In this document: positions 10,478 to 22,427 of the stretch, piece by piece
Layout: each line of letters starts with the position of its first letter
Numbering within the stretch: position 1 is the stretch's first letter
Assembly (NCBI RefSeq): GCF_030272615.1
Contig: NC_081414.1
Span: 820,811,896 to 820,875,895 of the forward strand
Length of the DNA: 64,000 nt
Source: Cryptomeria japonica
Taxonomy: Eukaryota; Streptophyta; Pinopsida; Cupressales; Cupressaceae
Reading direction: 5' to 3'
Program-made: the position numbers and the translations under genes
Notes under the pieces: model-generated
The model's database searches: none
Told to the model about the DNA's origin: nothing
The model's input: the letters and a program-made list of their open reading frames with translations, nothing else

Positions 10478-12147
10478 TTACAGAGGCACGTGCTCCTGAT
10501 GATAGACAGTGGACATTATGTAGTTTGACATTTTGTAGTTAGCCTGCGGGCCATACTTAGGATAGAGAGTCCAGTTTTGTACTTCGATATTATTGTGACA
10601 TATGATATGATATGGATCGATATGATGGGATGAAATATGTTATGACTTGTGTTATTTTCCATGTATGGATGACTTATGCACTTATTTATGAACATGTATG
10701 GATGCATTTTTTTATGTGTTTTTGATGCATTGAAAATATGAAATGGATAAAATGCTTGATGTGATGCTCGGTGTGATATGCGATATAATGCAAGTGTACT
10801 AACCAATGAATGCAGGATGTAGCATATGTGTTTGGGGAAATCAGAGCACTAGACCGGACTGACTATCCGAACGGATGGAAGAAATGTTAGTAAGAAGAAA
10901 TGAAACAGAGGACAATTAGAGACGAAGAAGAACTTGCTTTCAGTAATGCACTTTGTAGGTGAGAACCTTTATTTTAATATAGCAAAATGGATGCGTAGCA
11001 TCATGGCATTGAAGGCTAGAGCTAAAATGCAACCCTTTTTGCAAAAGACAGACACATCATAGACAAACAACAATCACAACAAAAAAAGAAAGGGACCATG
11101 AACCATCCCGATCACTCTAAATCACTCAATGACATCATCGAGCAACATAGGAACATGATCAAAGCCAAAGATAAATCAGTAAAAAGATAAGATGCACAAA
11201 TTCCAACAAGTCAAACAAACATCTTGATCTTTATTGTCAAAAGTTGAAATTGCTGATAGGACGATCATGTCGTCTGATTTCAGGGAATGCGATACTCCGT
11301 CTAAGACAGGAGATAGTCTGGTTTCGAGTATACCACACCCTATATAAGACCCATGATAGTAGTGACAAAGACAAATGATATTGAGGTTGATTGATATGAC
11401 AATGTTGATCAATTTGAATGTCTGGTCTAGTTGAAAAGTTCATTTGGTTAAGCGTGATTTCAGTAAAGCACAATGTTTGATGGCGAGTGTTGTTGGAGGG
11501 ATGCTCAACGATCTGTCTATGCACAAAGGGATCATTTATTGACAAAATGCAAAATGCTTGTTTTTGGATTTTGATGTTTTACCATTTTTTTGTTCATTTT
11601 TTCAGGACTTTATTTGATTTTTTAAAATTTTTTCAGGACATTTTTCAATTTTTGTTTTTTGAGATTTTTTTAAGGACATTTTTTGATTTTTATGATTTTT
11701 TCAGGACATTTTCAATGCAAAAGTTCCAGTGATTGATCATGACAAGGGGAACGCACCCAATGCGCATCTGAAAGATATACATAGACTGGGACCAAAACCT
11801 ATGTACAAGAAACCGGAGTATGCAAGACAATGATGTTGACCAATAACAGGCCTAGAATAGGACATTGGGTCAAGACGAAGATAGACATGATAAACCGGCC
11901 AAGAGAAAGTATAGCTAGAGGTCATGATAGATGACGGAGCAATAATCTCATTACTCATGGTGCCTGATTGCCAGGTTTTCACCATGGTACTTGCCCAAAG
12001 TGCCTGTTTGCCAGGTTTTCACTAAAGGGCAAATCATTTTTCTTTACTCTTTTGCGCTTTTTTTTTTTTCAATTTTTTTGTATTTTTGCTTTTTTCATTT
12101 TTTTGTATTTTTTTCAGGATCATATTTGAAGAAGTGCTGATAGAAAA
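10478..12147. other. Non-coding spacer of gypsy G with T-rich, TCAGGACATTTT repeats
   Basis: No credible gene is visible. Two T-rich blocks (about 11565-11712 and 12045-12122) contain recurring TTTTTCAGGACATTTTT-like units. Near 11960-12030 the phrase GCCAGGTTTTCAC occurs twice. Small open frames here do not resemble known proteins. Confidence 0.6.
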
Positions 12148-14264
12148 TTATGCCCAGTACTTGTGAAGGTGCATGCTATTTATAGGATCAGACAGAGGTT
12201 CACCTTCTAGGGTAGCAAGCTGATATGCCCCCGAGCCATATGCTGCAGTTACTATGAAAGGACCAACCCAATTAGGTTCAAATTGCCTTTGATGATGTCA
12301 GTAGACTGTGCATTCTTAGGATTTGCCTTTAAAACCAGATCTCCCACTTCGAAGTGTCGCCCTTTGACTTTCTTATTATAAGAGCGATGGAGACGGTTTT
12401 GATATGCTTGCAAATGTGTCAGAGCTGTCTGACGTTTCTCATCTAACATCTCAAGCTGGTGCAACCGAGAGACTCTGTGTGTCTCATCATCAATCAGGTG
12501 TTGCAAGGAAACACGCAAGGAAGGAATCTCCACTTCCAAAGGTAAAATGGCTTCTGCACCATACACCAAGGAATAAGGTGTTGCGCCAGTAGGTGTGCGG
12601 ATAGAAGTGCGATAGGCCCATAGTGCTGGATTCAACTGAACATGCCAATCTCTACTAGCGTCATTGACAACCTTTTTCAGGATCTTGATAATGGTTTTAT
12701 TGGATGCTTCGGCTTGACCACTCCCCTGTGGATAGTATGGATTGGAGAAACAGTGTTGGATATGAAACTTTTCACAGAGTTCCTTGACATCTTTATTCTT
12801 GAAGGGGTGACCATTATCAGTGACTATGGAAAGAGGAACCCCATACCGGCATATGATATAATTCAATAGGAATTTTGAAATTTGCACACCAGTGATATAG
12901 GTCATGGGGATAGCTTCGATCCATTTTGTAAAATACTCTGTGGCTATAATGATGAACTTGTGTCCATTTGCAGATGTCGGGTGAATTTTGCCAATAAGAT
13001 CCAATCCCCATTGAGAAAAGGGCCATGGAGATATGACAGAATGAAGCTCTTGGGCTGGTGCATGAATGTAATTTCCATGAATCTGGCACTTGTAGCACTT
13101 CTTAACAAAATCATGAACATCTTTTTCCAGAGTAGGCCAATAATACCCAGCATGAATCAACTTTTTGGCTAAGCTCAGACCATTGAAATGGCCCCCGCAT
13201 ATACCATCGTGAACCTCATGTAAAGCCGTTTGTGCTTCGTCAGAATCCAAACACCTGAGGAGGGTATGGTCAAAGGAACGATGGTAAAGGGTGTCGGTGA
13301 TGATGACATATTTGGCTGTCTGTCGGATAAAGGCTCGACGTTGGTTAGCGGAAAGGTTGGGTGGTAAGGTTTGGGATTTCAAATATTGATATATGTCATT
13401 GTACCACGGGGAGTTGGGACCAACAAGAACACACATCACATCCGCTGTCAGAATGTCAAAAGAAGGAACCAGCAATTGTTCAACTAAAAATTCACATTTG
13501 TCCATATTGTGGGGCATATTCAACATGGAAGCAATCGTAGCCATTGCATCTGCCGACTTGTTTTGCATTCTCAGAACTTGATTGAAATGGATAGCCGTGA
13601 ATTTGGTCTTGAAGAAATCTACCATATGCTTATAAGGAATAATCTTTTCATCTTTTGTTTCGTAGTCATCATTCACTTGTCGGATGACTAATTGAGAATC
13701 TCCATAGACTTGCAAATGCATGATGTTCCAGTGAACTGCTACTCGGAGTCCTGTAACCAGTGCTTCATACTCTGCAATGTTATTGGTACAATGAAAAGTT
13801 ATCCTGTAGGACTTGGGAATAGCATCACCTTGAGGGGTGACAAACAAGATGCCGGCTCTGGATCCGAACTTGGTATGGGATCCATCAAAGTATAACTTCC
13901 ATTCATTAGAAGATGTAAGAGCAAATACTGATTCATCTGGAAAATCTGTCAACATGGGATGATCATCACAAATAGGAGCCTCTGCAAGTTGATCTGCTAT
14001 GACTTGTCCTTTTATCGCCTTTCGCTCCATATACTCAATGTCAAATTCACTAAGAATCATGACCCATTTTGCTAGGCGACTTGTCAAAGCTGCTTGGCTA
14101 AGCAAGTATTTTAAGGGATCAATTTTTGTAACCAACAATATTTGGTGGCTTAACATATAATGTCGAAGCTTTTGTGTTGCAAATACCACTGCTAAGCATG
14201 CCATTTCAATAGTTGAATAATTTAGCTCATAACCTACCAGTGTCCGACTGATATAGTAAATAGC
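12148..14264 (-). pseudogene. Gypsy G RNase H and integrase (650-codon open stretch plus frameshifted tail)
   Basis: RNase H of the RT module starts with YYISRTLVGYELNYS and continues with KLRHYML. A second RNase H fold follows, with KLYFDGSHTKFG, NIAEYEALVTGL and YGDSQLV. The integrase has an HHCC zinc module (HDGICGGH, then CYKCQIHG) and a core with GLDLIGKI, IVTDNGHPFKN and GQAEASNKTI giving the D, D and E positions. The C-terminal part has GDLVLKANPKN. The main open frame ends at 12252, but another frame carries on with NWVGPF and HLHKYWA to a stop at 12148, which indicates a one-base frameshift. A TGA at 14262 separates it from RT. No chromodomain is visible. Two RNase H-like folds fit the dual RNase H arrangement reported for Tat-type elements. 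Confidence 0.9.
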
Positions 14265-15773
14265 TCACTCTTTGCCGTTCTCATCCTGTTGAGCCAAGAG
14301 AACTCCTAATGCTGTTTCAGTTGCAGAGATATAAAATAAAAATGAATTTCCTTCTATAGGAGGCATTAGGATAGGTGGCGACAACAAATATTCTTTGAGA
14401 GCTTGAAAGGCTGATTGACATTGCTCAGTCCATTTAAAAATGACACCTTTATGCAATAGATGTTGGAATGGATGACATTTGTCGGCCAACTGAGCTATGA
14501 AGCGATGGATTGACTAGAGCTTTCCTTGCAGACTTCTTAATTGCTGGAGATTTGAAGGTGGAGGCATATCCATTATTGCTTTAACCTTGGCAGGGTCAAC
14601 CTCAATGCCTCTGTGAGAAACAATGTACCCTAGTAATTTGCCAGCTGTGACACCAAAGACACACTTCTTTGGATTGAGTCGGAGCTTGTAGGTCTCCATT
14701 CGGTCAAAGATTGGGCCCAGGATGGCTAAATGACTGTCTCTTGTGACTGATTTGCATAACAAGTCATCAACATAGTCCTCCATCAAAGTATGCATGAAAT
14801 CATGGAAAATTGTCGTCATTGCTCTTTGATATGTTGCCCTTGCTTTTTTAAGACCAAAGGGCATCACATTCCAACAATAAGTACCCCAAGCACAGGTGAA
14901 TGCTGTCTTATGTTGATCTTCAGGAGCAATGCGAATTTGGTTATAGCCGGAGAAACCATCCATTAATGAAAGCATCTCATATCCAGCAGTCATGTCCACT
15001 ATGATGTTGATATTTGGCAATGGAAAATCATCTTTAGGGCATGCTTTATTGAGATCCCTAAAATCTGTGTAGATTCTGATGCCCCCAGTTATCTTGCTAA
15101 CTGGTACTAAATTGGAAATCCAGTCTGCATAATTGATGGGTCTGATAAAGCCCACATCCAATAATTTTTTCAGTTCCACCTTGACCAAAAGAGCCACCTG
15201 GGGATGCATCTTCGGAAGTTTCTGTTTGACAGGCTTGGCATTGGCTTTCAATGGCAAATGATGAAGGACTAATTTTGGATCAAGGCCAGGCATATCTGCA
15301 TAGGACCATGCAAAGCTGATCTTCTTCTCAAGAAAGAAATTGACAAAGTCTATCTTTTCCTGTTGTGATAGAGAAGCAGCAAAATGAATGACCTTAGGGT
15401 TGTCAGGTGTACCCAAATTGATTTCCTCGGTCATTTCCACAAGCAATGTTGATTTGTCCTGACTTGATAGGGGTATGTCCACTCTTCCACCTTTGGGCGC
15501 CTCAGAGAGGTTTTCACCTGCATGTACGTCTTTTGTTTTTACTTTTGTATGATCAGAGAGTGCCTTATGGTTTTCACTCAAAGATCTAGTCTGTTGATTT
15601 TTTACTGTTTCTTTTCTTTTTTCATTTTGATGACTAGAAGATGGAGTTGACTCCCCAAAATATGCTGTGGAATCCAAATCGATAGAAAATCCTGCCTTAT
15701 GATCACCTTGTGGTATGCCTTCCCGTAGTCCCAAGAATTCTGCAATTGCTTCGTCATTTTGAAAATAGTCCAA
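14265..15773 (-). pseudogene. Gypsy G reverse transcriptase
   Basis: An acidic N-terminal linker is followed by typical Ty3 RT text: PGLDPKLVLHHLP, FIRPINYADWISN, IRIYTDFRDLNKACPKDDFPLP, MSFMDG-type LSLMDGFSGYNQI, FGLKKARATYQRAM and the active-site YVDDLL near codon 340 of this segment. The tail continues through GYIVSHRGIEVDP. A stop near 14511 breaks the connection to the thumb and RNase H segment at 14265-14489 (KWTEQCQSAFQALK). It lies in the same polyprotein as the protease and G-patch segment upstream. The catalytic residues appear intact, so the copy is dead by stops and not by active-site mutation. Confidence 0.92.
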
Positions 15774-16610
15774 TGTGAGTGGTTCTTGTTAGTCATGTTG
15801 GATAAGCTGGGGATAAATGAGGGGCATGTCATCATCGGTTGTAAGGATAGAAAGGGCTGATATGGTAAAGATGTAAACATCTGTGGTGTCACTATTCGAA
15901 CTGCTTGTTTCTGATTCGGAGCTTGGATCCCAGAATGACTCTATCCAAGCATGAGGACATGTTCTAGGAAGAGGAGTTATTTCATGTTTGTCTTCCATAG
16001 GCAAATTAGCAGGGTCAATGAAAATATTGTCGAGGGCATAGGAGCTAGAAGAAAAAGAACTCCACTCCCATTCATTGGAATCAGTTTTGGGTCGGGTATC
16101 CTCAGGTGTTATTTCATCGTCAGAATCACGCCCTTTTTGACACATGGGCACTTTGGTAGATGTGGATCCAATTCGTAAAGGTACATAACCTAACCCTAAA
16201 GTTGGAGGTCACCTCTTGGGTATAACAGGTTCTAGCCTTCCATTGTTGTTCAAGCCTAAGCCACTGCAGCCATCATATCCTTTCTTTTGGAGCATAGTAA
16301 ATCCTTTTCCGTATCGTTCCACTGGCAACCTGACAACTAGGGTCTCAGTTGGATCTTTGTAAAGCCAATCTATGACATCATCATCTACAATTTCTTTGTC
16401 AAGTTCACCCCATCTTGTAAATGTAGTGGGAGGCTGATATTGAATAATGACCTTAGGTTCCTTTTGCAATAAATGTGGTTTTCCATATGATTTTGGAGAT
16501 ATTGGTAAATTCCCGATGAGGAATGTTTGATCCATTGAATATTCTCCACACCCTTGGTCCTGTATCTTCAATTTTCCTTTAACAACATCTAACAATTCAT
16601 TAGGATCCAC
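15774..16610 (-). pseudogene. Gypsy G linker with G-patch-like motif between protease and RT
   Basis: Minus-strand residues around 16209-16330 read YGKGFTMLQKKGYDG, then SGLGLNNNGRLEPVIPKR. This fits a G-patch core (Gly-rich helix-loop with GLG and EPI-type end), a short nucleic-acid-related motif. Downstream, after an in-frame TGA at about 16206 (probably from CGA), comes a long Asp/Glu/Ser-rich linker that ends with a stop near 15787 just before the RT segment. The role of the motif in the element is unknown; binding of RNA or of an RNA helicase is an inference from other G-patch proteins. Confidence 0.65.
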
Positions 16611-17831
16611 ATAGCTATGTGACTTGGCCTCTCTATTGACTGGGACTTGCTACTGAGGGGTATCCTTTAGAGTAGCACAAAATTGAAATGGATTAGGATC
16701 CCCCGGAATTATTATCTCAGTTCCATTGTAAGGATATTTTAAACATTGATGATAGGTGGATGGAACTGCTTTCATTACATGGATCCATGGACAGCCAAGG
16801 ATCATATTATAAGGGAGATCAAGGTCTAGGACCTGCAGGAAAGTGTTTTATGTCACTGGACCAACTTTGATAGGCAATGTAATTATCCCTCTAGATGGGC
16901 GCTCAGCATCATCATATGCTTTGATTGTTATTCTTTTGGAAGCATCAATGTCATTTTCTGTATATCCAAGGCCAATGACCACTCTCAAGGTACAAATATT
17001 AAGACCTGCTCCGCCATCTATCAAGACTCATTGGATTTTGTAATTATGGACAAAGACTTCAAGGTGTAAAGGATCGTTATGAGGGAGCTTATCAGGTGAG
17101 ATATCATTATCAGAAAATGTGACATTTTGGGAAACAGCTAGATGTCCAATCCGAGCTTGAAACTGGTCAACATCAATATCTGTCGGGACAATGGAATAGA
17201 TTAAAGCTTTATCCAGGACTACACGATGCATGGGAGACATTTTCAACAACTCAAGGATTGATATTTGTGCAGGTGTCTTTCCTAGATGATCCAAGAGATT
17301 ATACTGGCTTGCAGGAGTTGGTTTGGAAGGAGCTGCAGGAGCTCCTTTCAGGACTATTTTAGATCGACGAGTGGTGACTGCACAAGAGGGATCTTGTCCC
17401 TTTATTCTCAGAGTAGAAACATACTCATTTGATGCATGAAAACAATTAATGACATTATTATAACCAGAACTTGCATAATTTGCCGTTTGAGTAGAGTTTG
17501 AAGAAGACGCCTTCCCCTTGTCATGATCAAGAAAAGGAGTTTTGAAAATAGTATGGTCAGTGTTAGAGGTCGCATGGGGTGGATCTACCTCAATTACTCC
17601 TTGCTCTAATAAATCTTGAATCATATGTTTCAATTGAAAACATGATGCAGTTTTGTGTCCTTTGGACCGATGATACTCACAGTACGCATTATCATTCCAC
17701 CAATGCAGTTTTACCACTGGTTCTGCCTTGATATCTGGTAGCTTAATAAATTTTTCTTGTATCAATTGTCTCATTATTGATTCAATAGGCTCTCCCAATG
17801 GCGTAGATTGTCGAGGAGGCCCATCCCGCAA
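16611..17831 (-). pseudogene. Gypsy G aspartic protease region
   Basis: The open stretch at 17028-17831 ends with an in-frame stop, after which the frame continues with VLIDGGAGLNICTL, the retroviral-type Asp-(Ser/Gly)-Gly protease active site. ILGCPWIH near 16800 is the usual second protease landmark. Upstream, CEYHRSKGHKTASCFQLK is a Cys/His motif typical of the Gag-protease junction in this branch. Stops near 17025, 16848 and 16650 interrupt it. The enzyme would process the Gag-Pol polyprotein. Confidence 0.8.
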
Positions 17832-18840
17832 TCAGAAGGGTTTGCGCTGCTGGTTTTGTTGTTGGCCTTGTTGTTGATTATATTGTTGAGTATGCTATTG
17901 TTGAGCATGTTGTTGGTATTGTGGCTGTTGAATAACATTGCTCATTGGTGCTTGATTTTGTTCCATAGTTGACATGTTAGGAACACTCAATTTCTTGATT
18001 GTGAATGGGGGTTGATTTGCATTCACCGCTCTTGCATCAACAACTCCATCATTAGTGACATTCTTATTCTTATACCAAAATCTGTTTTTGTCCCTTGAAT
18101 AATTTGTGTTGTCACTGTCTTTATTGAGCTTGATAATTCCTTTATCTACAAGAGCCATTTCAATGCTCATTCCTTTCTTAATGAGTTTCTCTATAGTACT
18201 GGGACTTTTCAATTTTAGCTCATACATCATTTCTGGGACCAAATTCTGGATAAACAGATTCACTTGTTGTTCTTTAGGTATATCGAGAGAAGAATGACTA
18301 TACAAGCTTCGCCATCATTGCAAGAAAGTTACTAATGGTTCACCTTGCTTTTGCTTGGTGTTGCATAAATCTGACATGGTCACGTCACTGTCGATGTTGA
18401 ACGCGAAATGAGATAAAAACTTTTGAGCCAATTCCGACCAAGTCTTTATATTTCCTGGTAGATGTGAATACCAATCCATAGCTTGTCTCATGAGACTTCA
18501 TGCAAATAATCGCATTAAATATGTCTCCTCATAGCTTACTTCTGTACATGCCATGAAAAATGCTCGAATATGATCTTTTGGATTGCCATTCCCTTTATAT
18601 TTCTCAAAATTAGGTGCCTCAAAATGCTTAGGGAATGGAGGCATGTATACACTCTTGTCAAATGGATTAGGACATAAATCTTGGTCTGTATACAACTTCT
18701 TTGTTCCTTTAGTTTCTAATGCGTCAACTTTTCATTGCAACTTCTCAAGTTGTTGCGCAATTGTATTAGATTTTAGAGGTCCATCATTAATCCCAGTGGG
18801 TATTCTTTGTCGATACATCGTGTTTCCAATCGGTTGTTGA
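17832..18840 (-). pseudogene. Gypsy G Gag capsid domain (retrotransposon gag)
   Basis: The segment FPKHFEAPNFEKYKGNGNP, followed by DHIRAFFMAC, is the start of the retrotransposon Gag (capsid) fold. After a stop near 18495 the frame continues with AMDWYSHLPG, TWSELAQKFLSHF and, after another stop near 18306, with FIQNLVPEMMYELK. A Gln-rich tail follows (17832-17990). The protein would form the cytoplasmic particle. In-frame stops make this copy non-functional. Confidence 0.85.
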
Positions 18841-20402
18841 TATTCTGAAATGGCCATTTTTGGTGTCTCCGGCATATAACGTTCTTGGTACATCTCTTGT
18901 TGTTGCGGTTGTGCTATGCCTTGATATCAACCTTGTTGTTGTGCTTCTGGTAGCCTAGGTTGATATTGCAATTGAGTATGTTGTTGATATTGCATAGGCG
19001 CCAATTGCGGTTGTGAAGTAGGATAGCTTGTTTGCCTTGGCACATATTGTGGCACATGTTGGTGTTGAGGCTGACGGATCAGAATTTGTTGACTTTGTGC
19101 CAATTGTTGTCGTGGTGTATATCCCATCATTTGTAAAAAACTTTGTTTAGGTGGTTTTCGTTGCTTCTCCTTAAGATGGGGTATAGCACTTGCCTTAACT
19201 TGCTGTGTTGTTTGTCCAATCCATTGTGATGGTTGCAAGTTTGCATTAACTTGTAATGGTGCCGAAGGCGCTGCAATTTGTTGTTGGATGTGAAATTGTT
19301 GTTGTTGCACATTGCTTGTTTGCACATTCGATTGTACCTTTTGTGTATTACTCAATTGTTGCAACAATTATTGTTGGTGCAAACCACTATCCATAGCTCT
19401 TTGTGTCGCCATTATTGAAGGATTTGTCGCAATAGTGTTTGGCAAAGATATTGAACTTAACGGGACATAAGAACTTTGTTGCATCGTGGAATTATTTTGG
19501 ACATTGGTGATATCAGGCATTCCAGTTGTGAAGCTTTCCTGCATCTTAGATTTCGATCCAATTTTATGCATGTAAGGAACCACTTCTTGTTGAGGGACAA
19601 CTGTCAATATTGGTGTGGTCTTCATTTGATCTTGTGTTACAGGCGTTGTGTTGAATAATGGATTATTTATTGTCTCAAATGGTGACTTTTGAGGAATAGT
19701 CACTGTCAATGCCTTTGAAGCACGTTTGCTTATCAAGGTAGGTTGAGTTGCTTGTTGTGTATTTTCTTCATTTGGATGCAAAGAGAAACTTAACAACTCA
19801 CCGCCTTGTTGTTCTTGCACATTAATTTGCTCACTTGAAGAGGTCACATTACTCATCATGTTAAGATACTTTTGTGGAAACATCTTAAAGACCTTGTTCA
19901 AGAACTTATCCATCTTTTTTGTTATCTTTGGATCTTGAAGGAACATGTCAACATCATCAGAAGCATCGAAATCGGATGAAGAATCTGGTTGGACATTTGG
20001 ATTCATTTCTTGTTGGATGCCTTGATCTGAACCAAATCCTTGTGAAAGAGTTTGCTCTTCATATAATGTTTGAGTTTGAATGTCATGTTGCAGGTGTGGT
20101 TGATTCCAATTGAAAGGTGCACTTCCTCTTGGAGTTGGTGGAACACTCCGATGTCCTGGTTTCATAGGTACAAACACTGGTTCATATAATGGAGGTGGTC
20201 CAAGTTGAACCATTCCATATGGTGGTAAAGATGTATTTGATGAACCTTCAATTTGCACTGTTTGACTAGTTTGAAACTGCGAATTTGCTATGTTGTCCAT
20301 GGGTTGATACGTTGGTTCGCCCATCTTTTTAGATTTTGATCTTGTCTCAACAGGCATGTCACTTATGCAAATGCAATATTTTTGGAATTTTTTTAAGGAC
20401 AA
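18841..20402 (-). pseudogene. Gypsy G Gag N-terminal region, Gln/Pro-rich
   Basis: The likely start is the Met at the head of MPVETRSKSKKMGEP, a form of start often seen in Gag of this branch; an upstream in-frame Met at 20402 would add 15 residues. About 340 codons are open to 19368, followed by a stop and another 146 open codons (19367-18927) with very high Gln content and QQ/PQ repeats. The region is predicted to be disordered. It contains Ser/Asp-rich and Met-rich blocks but no enzymatic motif. It precedes the capsid fold in the same frame order. Confidence 0.75.
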
Positions 20403-22404
20403 TATATGCTAAAATGCAAACTTGAGTAGATGAAAATGCAATCTATGTTTTTGGCTGTTTTTGAAGATTTTGACAAACTTATGAATGCAAATCTAAAAGA
20501 GACCCTTAGGAAACTGGAATGATGTGTAGACCTCGAAGGACAAAAGGACCAAGTGACAAAAGGACAAATGACAAAGTCTCCCCTATATGCTTGGATACTA
20601 AGCTAGGTTTGACCAAATGACAATAATGACATAAAAAGAAAAGGGTTTGATAAGGTCTAGACTTCTTAACAATGACTTAGGGTTTATCAAAGATTTGGGT
20701 TACTCAAGTATGACAAAACCTAGTTTTGACACTATATGCTAAGGGACAATTACTATGCAAGTGACCCTAATATGATATGATAATGACCTAAGCTTAATGA
20801 AGAGACCTAAGGTATGCAAATATGAATGTATGACAATGATATGACTTTAATGCAAGAGAACACATGTAAATGGATGACCCTTATTGAAAGGAGTATGACT
20901 TTGGTGAAACCTAATCTTGGTACTTGACAATGAAATTTGCAAAATGCAACCTAGGATGAACCTAAATGTAAGTGACATGAATGTTGAGACAAGATTTTGA
21001 ACAATGTTTGAAAACCATGTTTGAAGGTGCTTTTTCGAATCTTGTTGAACTTTTGTTGGATGAATATCTCTTGTGTTTAATCTTATGTTGGATCAATTTG
21101 TTTTTCTCTTGAAATGAGATACAAATCAACTTTTGACAAGTAAAGAATACAAGATATTTCAACTGAGACTCAAGACAATCATGCTCATTCCCACATTTCT
21201 TATGGTAGGCAAGGACATTAGGTACTTGAGAGGTAGACTCATTATGGGATTCAAGGAGAACACATAGATGCTTGACCCCACGGGCTCCCCTCCATGACAC
21301 TCACTTCTCAGGGCAGCCAAGCATCAGTCCCCATGGAAATCTGCCCATGGCGAACTTAGTATCTCTTCCAAGTATCCGAACTTGTCCTTCTCAAGAAACT
21401 AGAAGGGTTTTTGGCCTCTAAATACAAGGTGTTTAGTCAGGATTTCTGTTAAGCGTTACTCCTTGATGTCACGCAAGCGTGATTGAGACATTAAGCCCAT
21501 CAAGATACCAAACAAATGTAGTCACACAAGCATGATTTAGACCAAGGGGCCCTACTTAGATGCTGATATGAGAAAGAGTTCAAGGGTCATCACTTCCCAA
21601 GTAACTACAATTCCCACGTAACCCTTCCTTCAAAGCTTTCGCTCATCAGGTATTTGTTTATAGTGAGTTAGAATGCCAAGGTATTCTAGCCATACTCACT
21701 TTGGGTCATTCCCTTCTCACAATTATCACTTTCTTGCAAAAGAAAATGGTCGGGAAGGCAGGTCCTCTAAAGGAGACACACAATCAAAGACACGAGCATG
21801 GTATCGAAGATCTGGATTTCTGATCACCCTAAGAAGGATGAGAGCATACTCTCCTACTCCAATGTCACACTCAAAAATCAAAGCAAAAACATGTTCATCC
21901 CAACCTATTTAGAAATCACTAGGTGCCTAAAACATTAATGACAAACACTAAGTTTAGTTGTTTCTCCAAGGCAACTTGCAAAAACCCAAGTTAGAAGTTT
22001 GAGGTGTTTATTCTTTGACTATCGATTCTGCATAAAACATGTTAGTAGTTTCATTTGTTGTCTTTGTCATGCGTATGCCAAGATGCTGCACAGATAATTA
22101 GTACCAAAAACCAAAACACAGAAAACAGAATGCAAAAACAAACAATTTTCAAGTAAAACATTGCATTTTCACCTCTGTTTTTGGACTTTACACAAGCGCA
22201 AAACCCATGGCACAGGTGCAGAACTCATAACACAAGCGCAGAATGTCTCTAACACAAGTGTGGAATGCATAACACAGGTGCAGGTTGTCTGACACAGGCA
22301 CAGAAGTCCCCAGAAAGGCCTGCACTGCCCTATTTTTGGGTTTTTGGCCTGCAAATCAACTCAAAAGCACTCAAAAACACAGTTAAGGGGTTAGATGGTT
22401 AGTG
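20403..22404 (-). other. 5' leader of gypsy G
   Basis: About 2 kb lie between the primer site and Gag. A 112-codon minus-strand open frame at 20962-21300 resembles nothing I know. Short GACAAAAG and CTAAG-type repeats occur. A motif array (22188-22312) is listed separately. I see no conserved gene here. Confidence 0.6.
22188..22312. repeat. Array of ACACAAGCGCAGAA-like motifs near the primer site of G
   Basis: Six or more degenerate units such as ACACAAGCGCA, GCACAGGTGCAGAA and ACACAAGTGTGGAA are spaced about 18-22 bases apart. The same motif family occurs near the opposite end of the element at 8395-8535. Confidence 0.65.
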
Positions 22405-22422
22405 TTCATGTTGGGTTCACCA
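22405..22422 (-). other. Primer binding site of gypsy G
   Basis: The minus strand reads TGGTGAACCCAACATGAA, five bases after the 5' LTR end. It starts with TGG, as expected for pairing with a tRNA CCA end. It is not the initiator-Met site used by the copia elements here; the tRNA is not identified. Confidence 0.7.
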
Positions 22423-22427
22423 ATTAA

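Noticed and set aside
12404-13895. Plus-strand frames over gypsy G integrase and RNase H
   Set aside because: They are antisense shadows of the strongest coding region in the element.
22188-22312. CRISPR-like array
   Set aside because: Units are short, degenerate and lie in a plant retrotransposon leader; there are no true spacers.
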